Source: Billgrantia lactosivorans (GTDB taxonomy: Bacteria > Pseudomonadota > Gammaproteobacteria > Pseudomonadales > Halomonadaceae). Taken from it: a DNA stretch of 64,000 nucleotides. Shown in pieces: positions 24,722-33,562 of the stretch. The stretch lies in contig NZ_QHGY01000001.1 of assembly GCF_003254665.1 (NCBI RefSeq), positions 992,001 through 1,056,000 on the forward strand. The letters run 5' to 3'. The position numbers and the translations under genes are program-made. Each line of letters begins with the position of its first letter. Within the stretch, counting starts at the first letter, position 1. The notes below the pieces were generated by a model that worked only from the letters and a program-made list of their open reading frames with translations, was not told where the DNA came from and searched no databases.

Positions 24722-25123
24722 ATGCGTAAGAAGATCGAGAAGAGCGATGCCGAGTGGCGAGCCCAGCTGACGCCGGAGCAGTACCGTGTGACCCGTCAGC
24801 AGGGCACCGAACCGCCCTTCAGCGGCGACTATCAGGTGAGCGAGGAGCACGGCATCTACCACTGCGTGTGCTGCAATGCCCCGTTGTTCGAGAACGAGCA
24901 CAAGTTCGAAGCCCACTGCGGCTGGCCCAGCTTCGACCGCCCGCTCGGCCAGGCCGCCGTGGAGGAGCGCTTCGACGAGTCCCACGGCATGCGCCGCACC
25001 GAGGTGGTATGCGCGCACTGCGACGCCCACCTGGGGCACGTCTTCCCCGATGGCCCGCCCGAAACCACCGGGCTGCGCTACTGCATCAACTCGGTGGCCA
25101 TCGCCTTCCACCCCGGCGAATAG
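24722..25123 (+). CDS. msrB: Peptide-methionine (R)-S-oxide reductase
   Basis: A 133-residue single-domain MsrB that repairs the R-form of methionine sulfoxide in proteins. The four zinc cysteines are at 48, 51, 97 and 100, in CVCC and CAHC. The catalytic Cys is residue 121 in [15 protein letters not shown] and [10 protein letters not shown] are also present. There is no signal peptide, so it acts in the cytoplasm. GGAGAGAGG precedes the ATG. It is divergent from the tRNA cluster and probably monocistronic. Confidence 0.95.
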   Translation: MRKKIEKSDAEWRAQLTPEQYRVTRQQGTEPPFSGDYQVSEEHGIYHCVCCNAPLFENEHKFEAHCGWPSFDRPLGQAAVEERFDESHGMRRTEVVCAHCDAHLGHVFPDGPPETTGLRYCINSVAIAFHPGE

Positions 25124-25191
25124 CCCCCTGCCCTGCCGAGGCCGCCCTTCTGCTATGATGGGCGGCCTCGTCAGGTTTGCAGGAGTGGCAC

Positions 25192-26172
25192 ATGCTCGGC
25201 TGGTACCCGGGACACATGAACAAGGCGCGCCGCCAGATCCAGGAGGCGCTGCCGGAGATCGACGTGGCGATCGAGGTGCTCGACGCTCGCCTTCCCTACT
25301 CCAGCGCCAACCCCATGCTCGCCGGCCTGACCCGCCACAAGCCGGTGCTGAAGATCCTCTCGCGGGCCGACCTGGCCGACCCGGAGCGCACCCGCGAGTG
25401 GGTCGCCCACTTCGATGCGCAGCCCGACACCCGGGCGCTGGCCGTGACCACCACCAATGCCCGCGAGCTCAAGCGCATCCCCAAGCTGTGCCATGAACTG
25501 GCCGGGCAGGTGCGCGCCGACCGCGACGTGCGGGTGATGGTGATGGGCATCCCCAACGTCGGCAAGTCGACCCTGATCAACGGCCTGGCGGGCAAGGCCA
25601 TCGCCAGGACCGGCAACGAGCCGGCGGTGACCAAGCGCCAGCAGAAGGTGCGTATCCCGGGCCGCGTGGCGCTGATCGACACCCCCGGGGTGCTGTGGCC
25701 CAAGATCGAGGACCAGGCCAGCGCCTACCGCCTGGCGGCCACCGGCGCCATCCGCGATACCGCCATCGACTACGTCGACGTCGCCGTGGTCACCGCCGCC
25801 GAACTGGCCCGGCGCTACCCCGAGGCGCTCAAGGCCCGCTACAAGCTGGCCGAACTGCCGCCCTACGCCGCCCACCCCGAGGCGGAGCGGGTCGAGGCCG
25901 ACGGGCCCCGGCGTCTCGACCTGCTCGCCGTGGCCGGCTTCGACGGCCATGCGATCCTCAGCGAGATCGCCCGCCGCCGCGGCGGCCTGCGCCCCGGTGG
26001 CGAAGTCGACCTGCACCGCGGCGCCGAGGTGCTGCTGCACGAACTGCGCGACGGAAAGCTGGGCCGCCTGACGCTGGAGACACCGGCCGACATCCCGCTC
26101 CCTGCCGAGCACGAGGAAGCGAACGCCGCCTTCGCGAACAACGATAGCGGCGCTGACGATACTTCAGCATAA
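25192..26172 (+). CDS. ylqF: Ribosome biogenesis GTPase YlqF/RbgA
   Basis: A 326-residue circularly permuted GTPase. The G4-like segment (LSRADLAD) comes first, followed by the G1 loop GIPNVGKST at ~119-127 and G3 DTPGVLWP. The N-terminal LGWYPGHMNKARR is typical of YlqF/RbgA, which assists late assembly of the large ribosomal subunit. AGGAG is positioned for the ATG at 25192; an earlier TTG at 25177 is less likely. A GC-rich C-terminal RNA-binding domain follows the GTPase core. Confidence 0.9.
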   Translation: MLGWYPGHMNKARRQIQEALPEIDVAIEVLDARLPYSSANPMLAGLTRHKPVLKILSRADLADPERTREWVAHFDAQPDTRALAVTTTNARELKRIPKLCHELAGQVRADRDVRVMVMGIPNVGKSTLINGLAGKAIARTGNEPAVTKRQQKVRIPGRVALIDTPGVLWPKIEDQASAYRLAATGAIRDTAIDYVDVAVVTAAELARRYPEALKARYKLAELPPYAAHPEAERVEADGPRRLDLLAVAGFDGHAILSEIARRRGGLRPGGEVDLHRGAEVLLHELRDGKLGRLTLETPADIPLPAEHEEANAAFANNDSGADDTSA

Positions 26173-26236
26173 TCACTGAGTTCCGGCGGCGCGCCTGACC
26201 GGAGCCACCGGACACCACTGGAATCTCGGACACCCC

Positions 26237-27469
26237 ATGGACACGCCCCCCCTGTTCAGGAAATCGCACAAGCTCGACAACGTCTGCTACGACATCCGCG
26301 GCCCCGTGCTCGAGCACGCCAAGCGGCTGGAGGACGAAGGCCAGCGCATCCTCAAGCTCAACATCGGCAACCCCGCGCCGTTCGGCTTCGAGGCGCCGGA
26401 GGAGATCCTCCAGGACGTGATGCGCAACCTGCCCACCGCCCAGGGCTACTGCGATTCCAAGGGACTCTATTCGGCGCGCAAGGCGATCATGCAGGAGTGC
26501 CAGCGCAAGGAGATTCCGGGCGTCGGCATCGAGGACATCTACATCGGCAACGGCGTCTCGGAGCTGATCGTGATGGCCCTGCAGGCGCTGCTCAACGATG
26601 GCGACGAGGTCCTGATCCCCGCGCCCGACTACCCGCTGTGGACCGCCGCCGCCAACCTCGCCGGCGGCCACGCCGTGCACTACCGCTGCGACGAGCAGGC
26701 CGACTGGGCGCCCGACATCGCCGACGTGCGCGCCAAGGTGACCGGCCACACCCGCGCCCTCGTGATCATCAACCCCAACAACCCCACCGGCGCGGTCTAC
26801 CCACCCGAGGTGGTGCGCGAGCTGCTGGCCATCGCCCGCGAGCACGACCTGGTGGTGTTCTCCGACGAGATCTACGACAAGATCCTCTACGACGACGCCG
26901 AACACGTCTCCACCGGGGCGCTGGCCGACGAGGACCAGCTGGTGGTGACCATGAACGGGCTCTCCAAGAGCTACCGCTGCGCCGGCTTCCGCTCCGGCTG
27001 GATGATCCTCTCGGGCAGCGTGGCGATGCAGCGCTCGCGCGACTATCTCCAGGGCATCAACATGCTCGCCTCGATGCGCCTGTGCGCCAACGTGCCGGCC
27101 CAGCACGCCATCCAGACGGCGCTCGGCGGCTACCAGTCGATCAACGACCTGATCCTGCCCGGCGGCCGGCTGCTGGCCCAGCGCGACATCACCTTCGACA
27201 AGCTCAACGCGATTCCCGGCGTGAGCTGCACCAAGGCCAAGGGCGCGCTCTACGCCTTCCCCCGGCTCGATCCCAAGGTCTACCCCATTCACGACGACCA
27301 GAAGCTGGTGCTCGACCTGCTGCTGCAGGAGAAGATCCTGCTGGTGCAGGGCACCGCCTTCAACTGGCCGGAGCCGGATCACGTGCGCATCGTCACCCTG
27401 CCCTGGGCCGACCAGCTCGGTGACGCCCTGGATCGCTTCGCCCGCTTCCTGGCGCGCTATCGCCAGTAA
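26237..27469 (+). CDS. alaA: Glutamate-pyruvate aminotransferase AlaA
   Basis: A 410-residue fold-type I PLP enzyme that makes alanine from pyruvate with glutamate as amino donor. It follows E. coli AlaA closely along its length: KLDNVCYDIRGPVL, LNIGNPAPFGF, LPTAQGYCDSKGLYSARKA, NPNNPTGAVY and LLVQGTAFNW. The PLP lysine is K244 in NGLSKSYR. It is followed by its own terminator, so it is probably monocistronic. Confidence 0.95.
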   Translation: MDTPPLFRKSHKLDNVCYDIRGPVLEHAKRLEDEGQRILKLNIGNPAPFGFEAPEEILQDVMRNLPTAQGYCDSKGLYSARKAIMQECQRKEIPGVGIEDIYIGNGVSELIVMALQALLNDGDEVLIPAPDYPLWTAAANLAGGHAVHYRCDEQADWAPDIADVRAKVTGHTRALVIINPNNPTGAVYPPEVVRELLAIAREHDLVVFSDEIYDKILYDDAEHVSTGALADEDQLVVTMNGLSKSYRCAGFRSGWMILSGSVAMQRSRDYLQGINMLASMRLCANVPAQHAIQTALGGYQSINDLILPGGRLLAQRDITFDKLNAIPGVSCTKAKGALYAFPRLDPKVYPIHDDQKLVLDLLLQEKILLVQGTAFNWPEPDHVRIVTLPWADQLGDALDRFARFLARYRQ

Positions 27470-27493
27470 CCGCCGGAGCGCAGCGGTTTTTTT
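27469..27493 (+). terminator. Terminator after alaA
   Basis: A short ACCGC/GCGGT stem starting at the alaA stop codon is followed by seven T (27487-27493). Confidence 0.65.
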
Positions 27494-27594
27494 CAGAGCG
27501 GACTTGAAACCTCCGTTAACGGGCCGTATCTAATTCAGCAGATTTTCAGGGGCCGCCACGGCGGCCCGCCCCTTGCCACCGGAGACTCCTGACG

Positions 27595-28494
27595 ATGATG
27601 AGAATACTGCTCTTCCTGGGCACCAACCTGGCGGTGATAGTCGTTGCCAGCATCACGCTGCGCCTGCTCGGGGTGGAGAGCTACCTGACCGAGCAGGGCA
27701 TGAACTTCAACGCCCTGCTGATCTTCTGCTTCGTCGTCGGCATGGCCGGCTCGATGATCTCGCTGTTCCTGTCGAAGTGGATGGCCAAGCGCGGCACCGG
27801 CACGGTGGTGATCACGCAGCCGAGCAACGCCACCGAGAAGTGGCTGCTCGACACCGTGGCCGAACTCTCCCAGCAGGCCGGGATCAAGACGCCCGAGGTC
27901 GGCATCTTCCCGGCGCAGCAGTCCAACGCCTTCGCCACCGGCTGGAACAAGGACGATGCGCTGGTGGCCGTCTCCGCCGGCCTGCTCAACCGCATGCGCC
28001 CGGAAGAGGTGCGCGCGGTGCTGGCCCACGAGATCGGCCACGTGGCCAACGGCGACATGGTCACCCTGGCGCTGATACAGGGCGTGGTGAACACCTTCGT
28101 GATGTTCTTCGCCCGCGTGGTGGCCCATGTGGTGGACAACTTCCTGCGCTCGCGCAACGAAGGCGCGGGGCTCGGCTTCATGGGCTACTTCGCCGTGGTG
28201 ATCGTCGCCGAGATCGTCTTCGGCCTGATCGCCTCGGCCATCGTCGCCTGGTTCTCGCGCTTCCGCGAGTACCGCGCCGATGCGGCAGGCGCCCAGCTCG
28301 CCGGCACCGGAGCGATGATCAACGCACTGGCCCGCCTCAAGGCCGAGAGCGACATGCCCAACCAGATGCCGGAGTCATTGACCGCCTTCGGCATCAACGC
28401 CGGCCAGACGCGCAAGATCATGGAGCGGCTGTTCGCCAGCCACCCGCCGCTGGACGACCGTATCCGCGCATTGAAGGAGTCCGCCTACCGTTGA
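27595..28494 (+). CDS. htpX: Membrane zinc protease HtpX
   Basis: A 299-residue M48 protease. Two N-terminal membrane helices (~4-26 and ~41-62) come before the zinc motif HEIGH at 145-149. Another hydrophobic stretch lies at ~185-215, and the third zinc ligand is in the YRADAAGA context. HtpX degrades damaged inner-membrane proteins, acting with FtsH. A purine-rich site (CGGAGA) precedes the ATG. It lies 125 bp after alaA, beyond a terminator. Confidence 0.95.
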   Translation: MMRILLFLGTNLAVIVVASITLRLLGVESYLTEQGMNFNALLIFCFVVGMAGSMISLFLSKWMAKRGTGTVVITQPSNATEKWLLDTVAELSQQAGIKTPEVGIFPAQQSNAFATGWNKDDALVAVSAGLLNRMRPEEVRAVLAHEIGHVANGDMVTLALIQGVVNTFVMFFARVVAHVVDNFLRSRNEGAGLGFMGYFAVVIVAEIVFGLIASAIVAWFSRFREYRADAAGAQLAGTGAMINALARLKAESDMPNQMPESLTAFGINAGQTRKIMERLFASHPPLDDRIRALKESAYR

Positions 28495-28535
28495 GCGATC
28501 CCTTCGCGTTGCCGGGGTTGCGACCGAGGAGGCCG

Positions 28536-29678
28536 TCAGGCCAGGTTCAGCCCCGCCCCCTGCAGCCAGGCGGCATGGGGCACGGCTTCCTCGCCCAGTT
28601 CGACCGTGAGCGTCGAGAGTTCCCGGCGCAGCGGGTAGTGCGTGCGGCAGGCATCGAAGCCCTGGGCCATGCCGCACCGGCGGCTCTCGCGCAGCAGGCT
28701 GTCGTGGTCGCGGCGCACGTCGTACACCGTGCGCAGGCAGAGCCTGAGGGCCTCGTCTTGACTCAGCCCGCCCTCGAGCGCTAGCCGGGATACGGGGGGC
28801 GCCGGCAGCAGGTCGCCCAGGCCGAGCCGGGCCGGCAAGCCCAGATGATGGCAGAGTGCCGCATAGATCTGGTGCGTACCGCGCAGCTTGCCGTCGAGGC
28901 TGTGACCGGCGATGTGCGGCGTGGCCAGTTCCGCGAGGTCGCGCAGCGCCGGGTCGATGGCCGGCTCGCCTTCCCACACGTCGAGCACCGCCGAAATGTC
29001 GCCCTGCCCGGCCAGGCGCTGGCGCAGCGCCTGGCCGTCGATGCAGTCGCCGCGCCCGGCGTTGAGCAGCAGCATGCCGGGGGCGAGTTCGGCGATGCGC
29101 CGGGCATCGAGCAGATGGCGCGTCGTATGCGGGCCCTCGCGGACCAGCGGGGTATGCAGGCAGAGCACGTCGCAGGCGTCGACCAGCGTCTCGAGGTCGT
29201 GAAAGCCTGCGCTGCCCTCCCGCTCGGCGCGAGGCGGGTCGCAGGCCAGGCACTCGATGCCCATGGCGGTGAGCCGCGCCCGCAGCCGACCGCCCACGTT
29301 GCCCACGCCGACGATCCCCACGCGGCGCTCGGCGAGCGACCACGCCTGACGTTCGGCCAAGGTGAGCAGGCTGCCCAGCACGTAGTCGACCACCGCCTCG
29401 GCGTTGCAGCCCGGGGCGCTGGCGAAGGCGATGCCGCGCTCGGCCAGGGCCCGGGTGTCGACATGATCGGTACCGATGGTGCAGGTACCCACGAAGCGCA
29501 GCCGCGACGCCTCGGCCAGCAGCGCTTCATCGACCCGGGTGATCGAGCGCACCACCAGGGCCTCGACGTCGTGCAGGTCGGTGGGAGCGATCTCGCGCCC
29601 CGGGCGGCGTATCACCTCGCCCAGCGGGCCGAAGCAGGCCTCGGCACCGGGAACGTTGGCGTCGACGAGTATTCGCAT
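28536..29678 (-). CDS. pdxB: 4-phosphoerythronate dehydrogenase
   Basis: A 380-residue D-2-hydroxyacid dehydrogenase of pyridoxal phosphate synthesis. The N-terminus MRILVDANVPGAEACFGPLG is PdxB-like. GVGNVGG is the NAD-binding loop, LLNAGRGDCIDGQAL carries the catalytic Arg region and PHIAGHSLDGKLRGT the catalytic His. The C-terminal ~90 residues are the PdxB dimerisation domain. AGGAGGG stands before the ATG at 29678; the open frame continues upstream but is not coding. It is convergent with htpX and divergent from the WGR-domain gene. Confidence 0.93.
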   Translation of the reverse strand: MRILVDANVPGAEACFGPLGEVIRRPGREIAPTDLHDVEALVVRSITRVDEALLAEASRLRFVGTCTIGTDHVDTRALAERGIAFASAPGCNAEAVVDYVLGSLLTLAERQAWSLAERRVGIVGVGNVGGRLRARLTAMGIECLACDPPRAEREGSAGFHDLETLVDACDVLCLHTPLVREGPHTTRHLLDARRIAELAPGMLLLNAGRGDCIDGQALRQRLAGQGDISAVLDVWEGEPAIDPALRDLAELATPHIAGHSLDGKLRGTHQIYAALCHHLGLPARLGLGDLLPAPPVSRLALEGGLSQDEALRLCLRTVYDVRRDHDSLLRESRRCGMAQGFDACRTHYPLRRELSTLTVELGEEAVPHAAWLQGAGLNLA

Positions 29679-29804
29679 CTTCCCTCCTGTGGAAAAGTGA
29701 CAAGGGCCGCCGGCGTGACTTGTGCCGTCGGCGTGAAACCTTACAATACCGCACGAACCCAACGCGCTGCCGCCCGGCCGCGCCCCGATGCTTGTGGAGC
29801 CTTC

Positions 29805-30086
29805 GTGATCGTCCGCTGGGAAAGTGAACACGACTACGTGCTGGTGCACATTCACCAGGACATGTTCGGCGACTGGATCTTCAGCCGCGCCTGGGGGCAG
29901 ATCGGCACCCAGTTCGGCGGGCTCAAGCACATGCTGGCCGACGATCACGACCAGGCCTTGATGTGGCTCGGCGACGAGGCCACGATCCAGTCCTCCCGTG
30001 GCCTGCGCAAGGTGCTGGAAGTGGACGCCGAGAGCGCCGAAGGCCAGGCCGCGGTGCGCCAGCTCTCGCTGCTGGATTCGCTCTAG
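29805..30086 (+). CDS. Small WGR-domain protein
   Basis: A 93-residue protein starting at GTG with GGAG upstream; an out-of-frame ATG nearby hits a stop at once. The sequence fits a WGR-like domain: DYVLVHIHQDMFGDWIFSRA then WGQIGTQFGG, with Gln in place of the usual Arg of WGR. WGR domains bind nucleic acid and are best known from PARP and from proteins beside DNA-modifying genes. Here the domain stands alone between pdxB and the GGDEF/EAL gene, so no pathway can be inferred. Confidence 0.7.
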   Translation: MIVRWESEHDYVLVHIHQDMFGDWIFSRAWGQIGTQFGGLKHMLADDHDQALMWLGDEATIQSSRGLRKVLEVDAESAEGQAAVRQLSLLDSL

Positions 30087-30109
30087 GGCGGCGTGGGGCG
30101 GGCTGCCCG

Positions 30110-33109
30110 CTACAGGTCTTCGCGCACGGATTCGCTGGCATCGATCCAGTACTGCAGCAGGCCGAGCAGCTCCTCGCTCACCCCCTCCATCCTCCGTGCA
30201 TGTTGCTTGACCTGCTCGTCGTCCTCGTGCGCCTTGAGTTCCAGTGCCTCCTCGGCAAGCCGGTCGTAGGCCGCACAGAGCGCCGCGATGCGCGCCGTAT
30301 GCTCGCCCCCCTTGACCGGCGAGCCATCCAGGGCGGACAGCCACTGCTCCAGCCGGCTCTTGCGGCAGCTCACCGCGGGCGGTTCGCTGCGCTCGCCCTT
30401 CAGGTAGCGCAGCAGCCCCGCCGCGCAGGCGCGATGGTCGACCAGGGCATAGATGGCCTGCAGCTCTTCCGGCCGGGCGCGCTCACGATGGCGCCAGGCC
30501 GGGTCGGGGCGCCACGACTCGAGCCAGGCCGGTATCGCCTTCGCCGGCATGGGCCGGGCGATGGCGTAGCCCTGCCCCAGCTGGTAGCCCATCGCCAGCA
30601 GCAAGCGCCCGTGCAGCAGCGTCTCCACGCCTTCGGCGAGGATATCCCGGCGGAACGCCACGGCGAGCCCGAGCACCCCTTCGAGAATCGTCAGGTCCTC
30701 GGGATCGTCGAGCATGTCGTGGACGAAGCTGCGGTCGATCTTGAGCATGCTGGCGGGGAAATGGCGCAGGTAAGTCAGCGACGAATAGCCGGTACCGAAG
30801 TCGTCCAGCGCGAATTCGACGCCAAACGCCCGGCATGCCTTCATCACGCTCGCCACATGGGCGACGTCTTCGAGCGCGTTGGTCTCGAGCACCTCGAGCA
30901 TGAGGTCGCCGTGCGTCACGCTGGGATGTCGCGCGATCTCGCGGCGCAGACGCTCGACGAAATCGGCCTGCTGGAGGTGGATGGCATCGATGTTGACGCT
31001 GACCGGTAGCCGGATGCCGGCGCTGGCCCAGGTCTCGAACTGGCCCAGCGCCTGGGCCAGCACCCACTCGCCCAGGTCGATGGCAAGGGGGTGCTGCTGG
31101 ATCACCGGCAGGAAGGCGGCCGGCGCCAGCAGCCCCCGTGCCGGATGCTGCCAGCGGACCAGCGCCTCGACGCCGACGACCTCGCCGCTGGCCATGTTGA
31201 CCTTGGGTTGGTAGTAGAGCACGAACTCGTCATGGGCCAGGGCCTCGCGAATGCGCTCGACGCTCTCGTGATGCCCGCGCACGGCCCGATCGTGCTCGGC
31301 ATCGAAGATGTGGAAGCGGTTCTTGCCCGCCTGCTTGGCCTGGTACATGGCCTGGTCCGCCTGGCGGATGAGCTGCTCGGGCTCGATCTCGTCCTCGGGC
31401 GAGAAATGCACCACGCCGATGCTGCCGGAAACGTAGAGGCTGTCCCCCTCGATCTCGATCGGCTCCGCGATGCGACGCAGCAGGCGCGCGATGAGCCGGG
31501 CCACGCTCGCCACATCGCTCTGTTCCGGCAGCACGATGATGAACTCGTCGCCCCCCAGCCGGGCCACCGTATCGGCCTCACGCAGGGCCGAGGTCAGGCG
31601 TTCGGCGATCCTCACCAGCACCCGGTCGCCGACATCGTGGCCCAGGCGATCGTTGATCTCCTTGAAGCCGTCGAGGTCGAGGTAGGCCAACGACACCTTG
31701 CAGCCGCTGCGCCGCGCCGCCAGCATCGCCTGGCGCAGCCTGTCGGACAGCAGAATCCGGTTCGGCAGCTCGGTCAGACTGTCGAAGAACGCCATGTTCT
31801 GCAGCTGTCGCTCGTAGTCCTTATGCCGGCTGATGTCGGTGAACACGGCCACGAAGTGCGAAATCCGGCCCTGCCTGTCGCAGACCTTCGAGATGGTGAG
31901 CAGCTCGGGAAAGGTCTCGCCGCTCTTGCGCCGGTTCCAGATCTCGCCCTCCCAGGCCCCCTTCTCCAGCAGTTCCCGCCACAGGGCCTGGTAGAAGCCC
32001 CGTTCCTGACGGCCCGATTGGAGAAAGCGCGGATTCCTGCCGAGGGCCTCGTCCCGGCGATAGCCGGTGATGCGCGTGAAAGCCTCGTTGACCTCGAGAA
32101 TGTCGCCCTTGGCATCGGTGATGACGATGCCCTCCCGGGCGTGGCTGAACACGCTGGCAACGAGCCGGAGCTCCGCGGTCTTGCGCCTGACCACCTGCCG
32201 CAGCCTGACGTTCCAGGCCACGATCAGGGCCACCAGCAGCGCCAGCCCGGCCCCGTAGGGCCAATACCTACGCCAGTCGAATTCGCTGCCGGGCAGCTCG
32301 GCGCCGACCCACTTCTCGCTCAGCCGGTCGAGCGTTCCGCTGGCGCGGGCATGGTCGATCCCCTTGTCGAGGATCGATTGCAACAGCGCGTTGCCCTCCG
32401 CCACCGCCATGGCGTTGAGCCCGACATAGAGCGGCTCCCCGACCCGCTTCATCGATCCCTGCAGGCCGCTGCTGTAGAGGTAGTAGAAGACGATCTGCTC
32501 GTCGCCCACCATGGCGTCGGCGTCGCCCGCCATCACGGCGCGCGCCGCGCTGGCAAAGTCGTCGGTCTCGACCAGCTCGACCTCGATATCCCGCGAGGCC
32601 AGGTACTCCTGGGCATAGTCGCCGCGCTGGGTGGCGACACGCTTGCCGTCGAGGTCCTCGGCCAGGGCGATGTCGGGGCGCTCCACGGCGACGAAGATCG
32701 CGGCGGGCACCTCGAACACCGTCTGGGTGAAATCGAAGCGCCGGTCGCGGGCCTCGCTGTGGAAGAGACTCGTCAGGACATGGGCGTCGCCGCTCAGCAC
32801 GCGCTCCTGCGCCTGCTGGAAGTGGGTATCGGTCAGCTGGGCGTGGAACCCGGCCTCGGTGGCGATCCACTGGGCCAGTTCCACCATCATGCCGTGCCGC
32901 TCGTCGTTGCCGTCGAGGAATTCGAAGGGGGGATAGCGACTCTGGCTGACGAACACGATCGGTTCGTTCTCGTCCAGAAAACGGCGCTCCTCCTCGGTCA
33001 GCCCTATCCCGCCCGGCTCCGCGGCCCCCTGCCCGGGGGCGACAAGGCCCAGCAACAACCAACCGCACAGGGCAGTGTCCTGCCACCGCCTTCGTTGCGG
33101 TGCCCTCAT
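30110..33109 (-). CDS. Membrane sensor with SBP, PAS, GGDEF and EAL domains (cyclic-di-GMP)
   Basis: A 999-residue protein. A signal peptide is followed by a periplasmic solute-binding domain of the SBP_bac_3 type (~50-270), a membrane helix (~280-302), a PAS domain (~315-430), GGDEF (~440-600, intact LGGDEF) and EAL (~620-860). In EAL the metal and substrate residues look intact (VEALVRW, DDFGTGYSS, KIDRSFV, AEGVET). The C-terminal ~110 residues have Cys and His spaced somewhat like a CZB zinc-sensing domain, with low certainty. It probably senses a periplasmic amino acid or similar ligand and makes or breaks cyclic-di-GMP. I prefer the ATG at 33109 (AGGGGG upstream) over the one at 33136. 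Confidence 0.9.
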   Translation of the reverse strand: MRAPQRRRWQDTALCGWLLLGLVAPGQGAAEPGGIGLTEEERRFLDENEPIVFVSQSRYPPFEFLDGNDERHGMMVELAQWIATEAGFHAQLTDTHFQQAQERVLSGDAHVLTSLFHSEARDRRFDFTQTVFEVPAAIFVAVERPDIALAEDLDGKRVATQRGDYAQEYLASRDIEVELVETDDFASAARAVMAGDADAMVGDEQIVFYYLYSSGLQGSMKRVGEPLYVGLNAMAVAEGNALLQSILDKGIDHARASGTLDRLSEKWVGAELPGSEFDWRRYWPYGAGLALLVALIVAWNVRLRQVVRRKTAELRLVASVFSHAREGIVITDAKGDILEVNEAFTRITGYRRDEALGRNPRFLQSGRQERGFYQALWRELLEKGAWEGEIWNRRKSGETFPELLTISKVCDRQGRISHFVAVFTDISRHKDYERQLQNMAFFDSLTELPNRILLSDRLRQAMLAARRSGCKVSLAYLDLDGFKEINDRLGHDVGDRVLVRIAERLTSALREADTVARLGGDEFIIVLPEQSDVASVARLIARLLRRIAEPIEIEGDSLYVSGSIGVVHFSPEDEIEPEQLIRQADQAMYQAKQAGKNRFHIFDAEHDRAVRGHHESVERIREALAHDEFVLYYQPKVNMASGEVVGVEALVRWQHPARGLLAPAAFLPVIQQHPLAIDLGEWVLAQALGQFETWASAGIRLPVSVNIDAIHLQQADFVERLRREIARHPSVTHGDLMLEVLETNALEDVAHVASVMKACRAFGVEFALDDFGTGYSSLTYLRHFPASMLKIDRSFVHDMLDDPEDLTILEGVLGLAVAFRRDILAEGVETLLHGRLLLAMGYQLGQGYAIARPMPAKAIPAWLESWRPDPAWRHRERARPEELQAIYALVDHRACAAGLLRYLKGERSEPPAVSCRKSRLEQWLSALDGSPVKGGEHTARIAALCAAYDRLAEEALELKAHEDDEQVKQHARRMEGVSEELLGLLQYWIDASESVREDL

Positions 33110-33190
33110 GTCCACCCCCTGTGCGTTCGGGCCCATGACTGGTGATTGTTGTCAATACCGCGGCATTGCACCACCGAAACGCCGCGCCCC

Positions 33191-33214
33191 GGCCTACGTT
33201 GGGTCAACGTAGCC
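33191..33214 (-). terminator. Hairpin after the glutaredoxin-like gene
   Basis: A CTACGTT/AACGTAG stem with a 5-nt loop, extended by GC pairs, lies just past the stop codon at 33218. There is no T-run, so it is only a possible terminator. Confidence 0.35.
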
Positions 33215-33217
33215 GGC

Positions 33218-33562
33218 TCACCTAAGGTAACGCCGGCCCGCGGCTCGCGGGGCCGCCGACTCCCGCCCCGGCTCCGCCACCGGCTCGCCCGCCTGCAGCC
33301 GGCGCCAGGCGGCCGCGTCGAGCCGGCCACGCCGCTCCAGCCAGGCCGCCAGCCGCGGCGGCTCGAAGCCCTGGTCGAGCTCCGCGCCCGCTTCGTCGAC
33401 CAGCACCGGGATGCGAACCCCATAGCGCGCCAAAAGCGCCTCGTCCTCGCTGATCTCGACCCGCTCCAGGCGGTACTCACCACGATGCAGCTCGGCCAGC
33501 AGCGCCTCGAGCCGTTCGCACAGGTGGCAGCCCAGGGTGGTGTAGAGGGTCAGGTGGCTCAT
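33218..33562 (-). CDS. Glutaredoxin-like thiol protein
   Basis: A 114-residue protein with a thioredoxin fold of the small glutaredoxin-family type. The redox motif is CHLC at residues 12-15 and the cis-Pro is in the GVRIPVLV context. It may act in thiol-disulfide exchange; a specific partner is not known. The C-terminal ~25 residues are Arg/Ala/Gly-rich and atypical. The ATG overlaps the rlmKL stop by 4 bp, so it is translationally coupled to the methyltransferase. Confidence 0.8.
   Translation of the reverse strand: MSHLTLYTTLGCHLCERLEALLAELHRGEYRLERVEISEDEALLARYGVRIPVLVDEAGAELDQGFEPPRLAAWLERRGRLDAAAWRRLQAGEPVAEPGRESAAPRAAGRRYLR

Noticed and set aside
23552..24723. Several short frames across the tRNA cluster
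   Set aside because: They read through tRNA genes, and the repeated peptides only reflect the repeated tRNA sequences.
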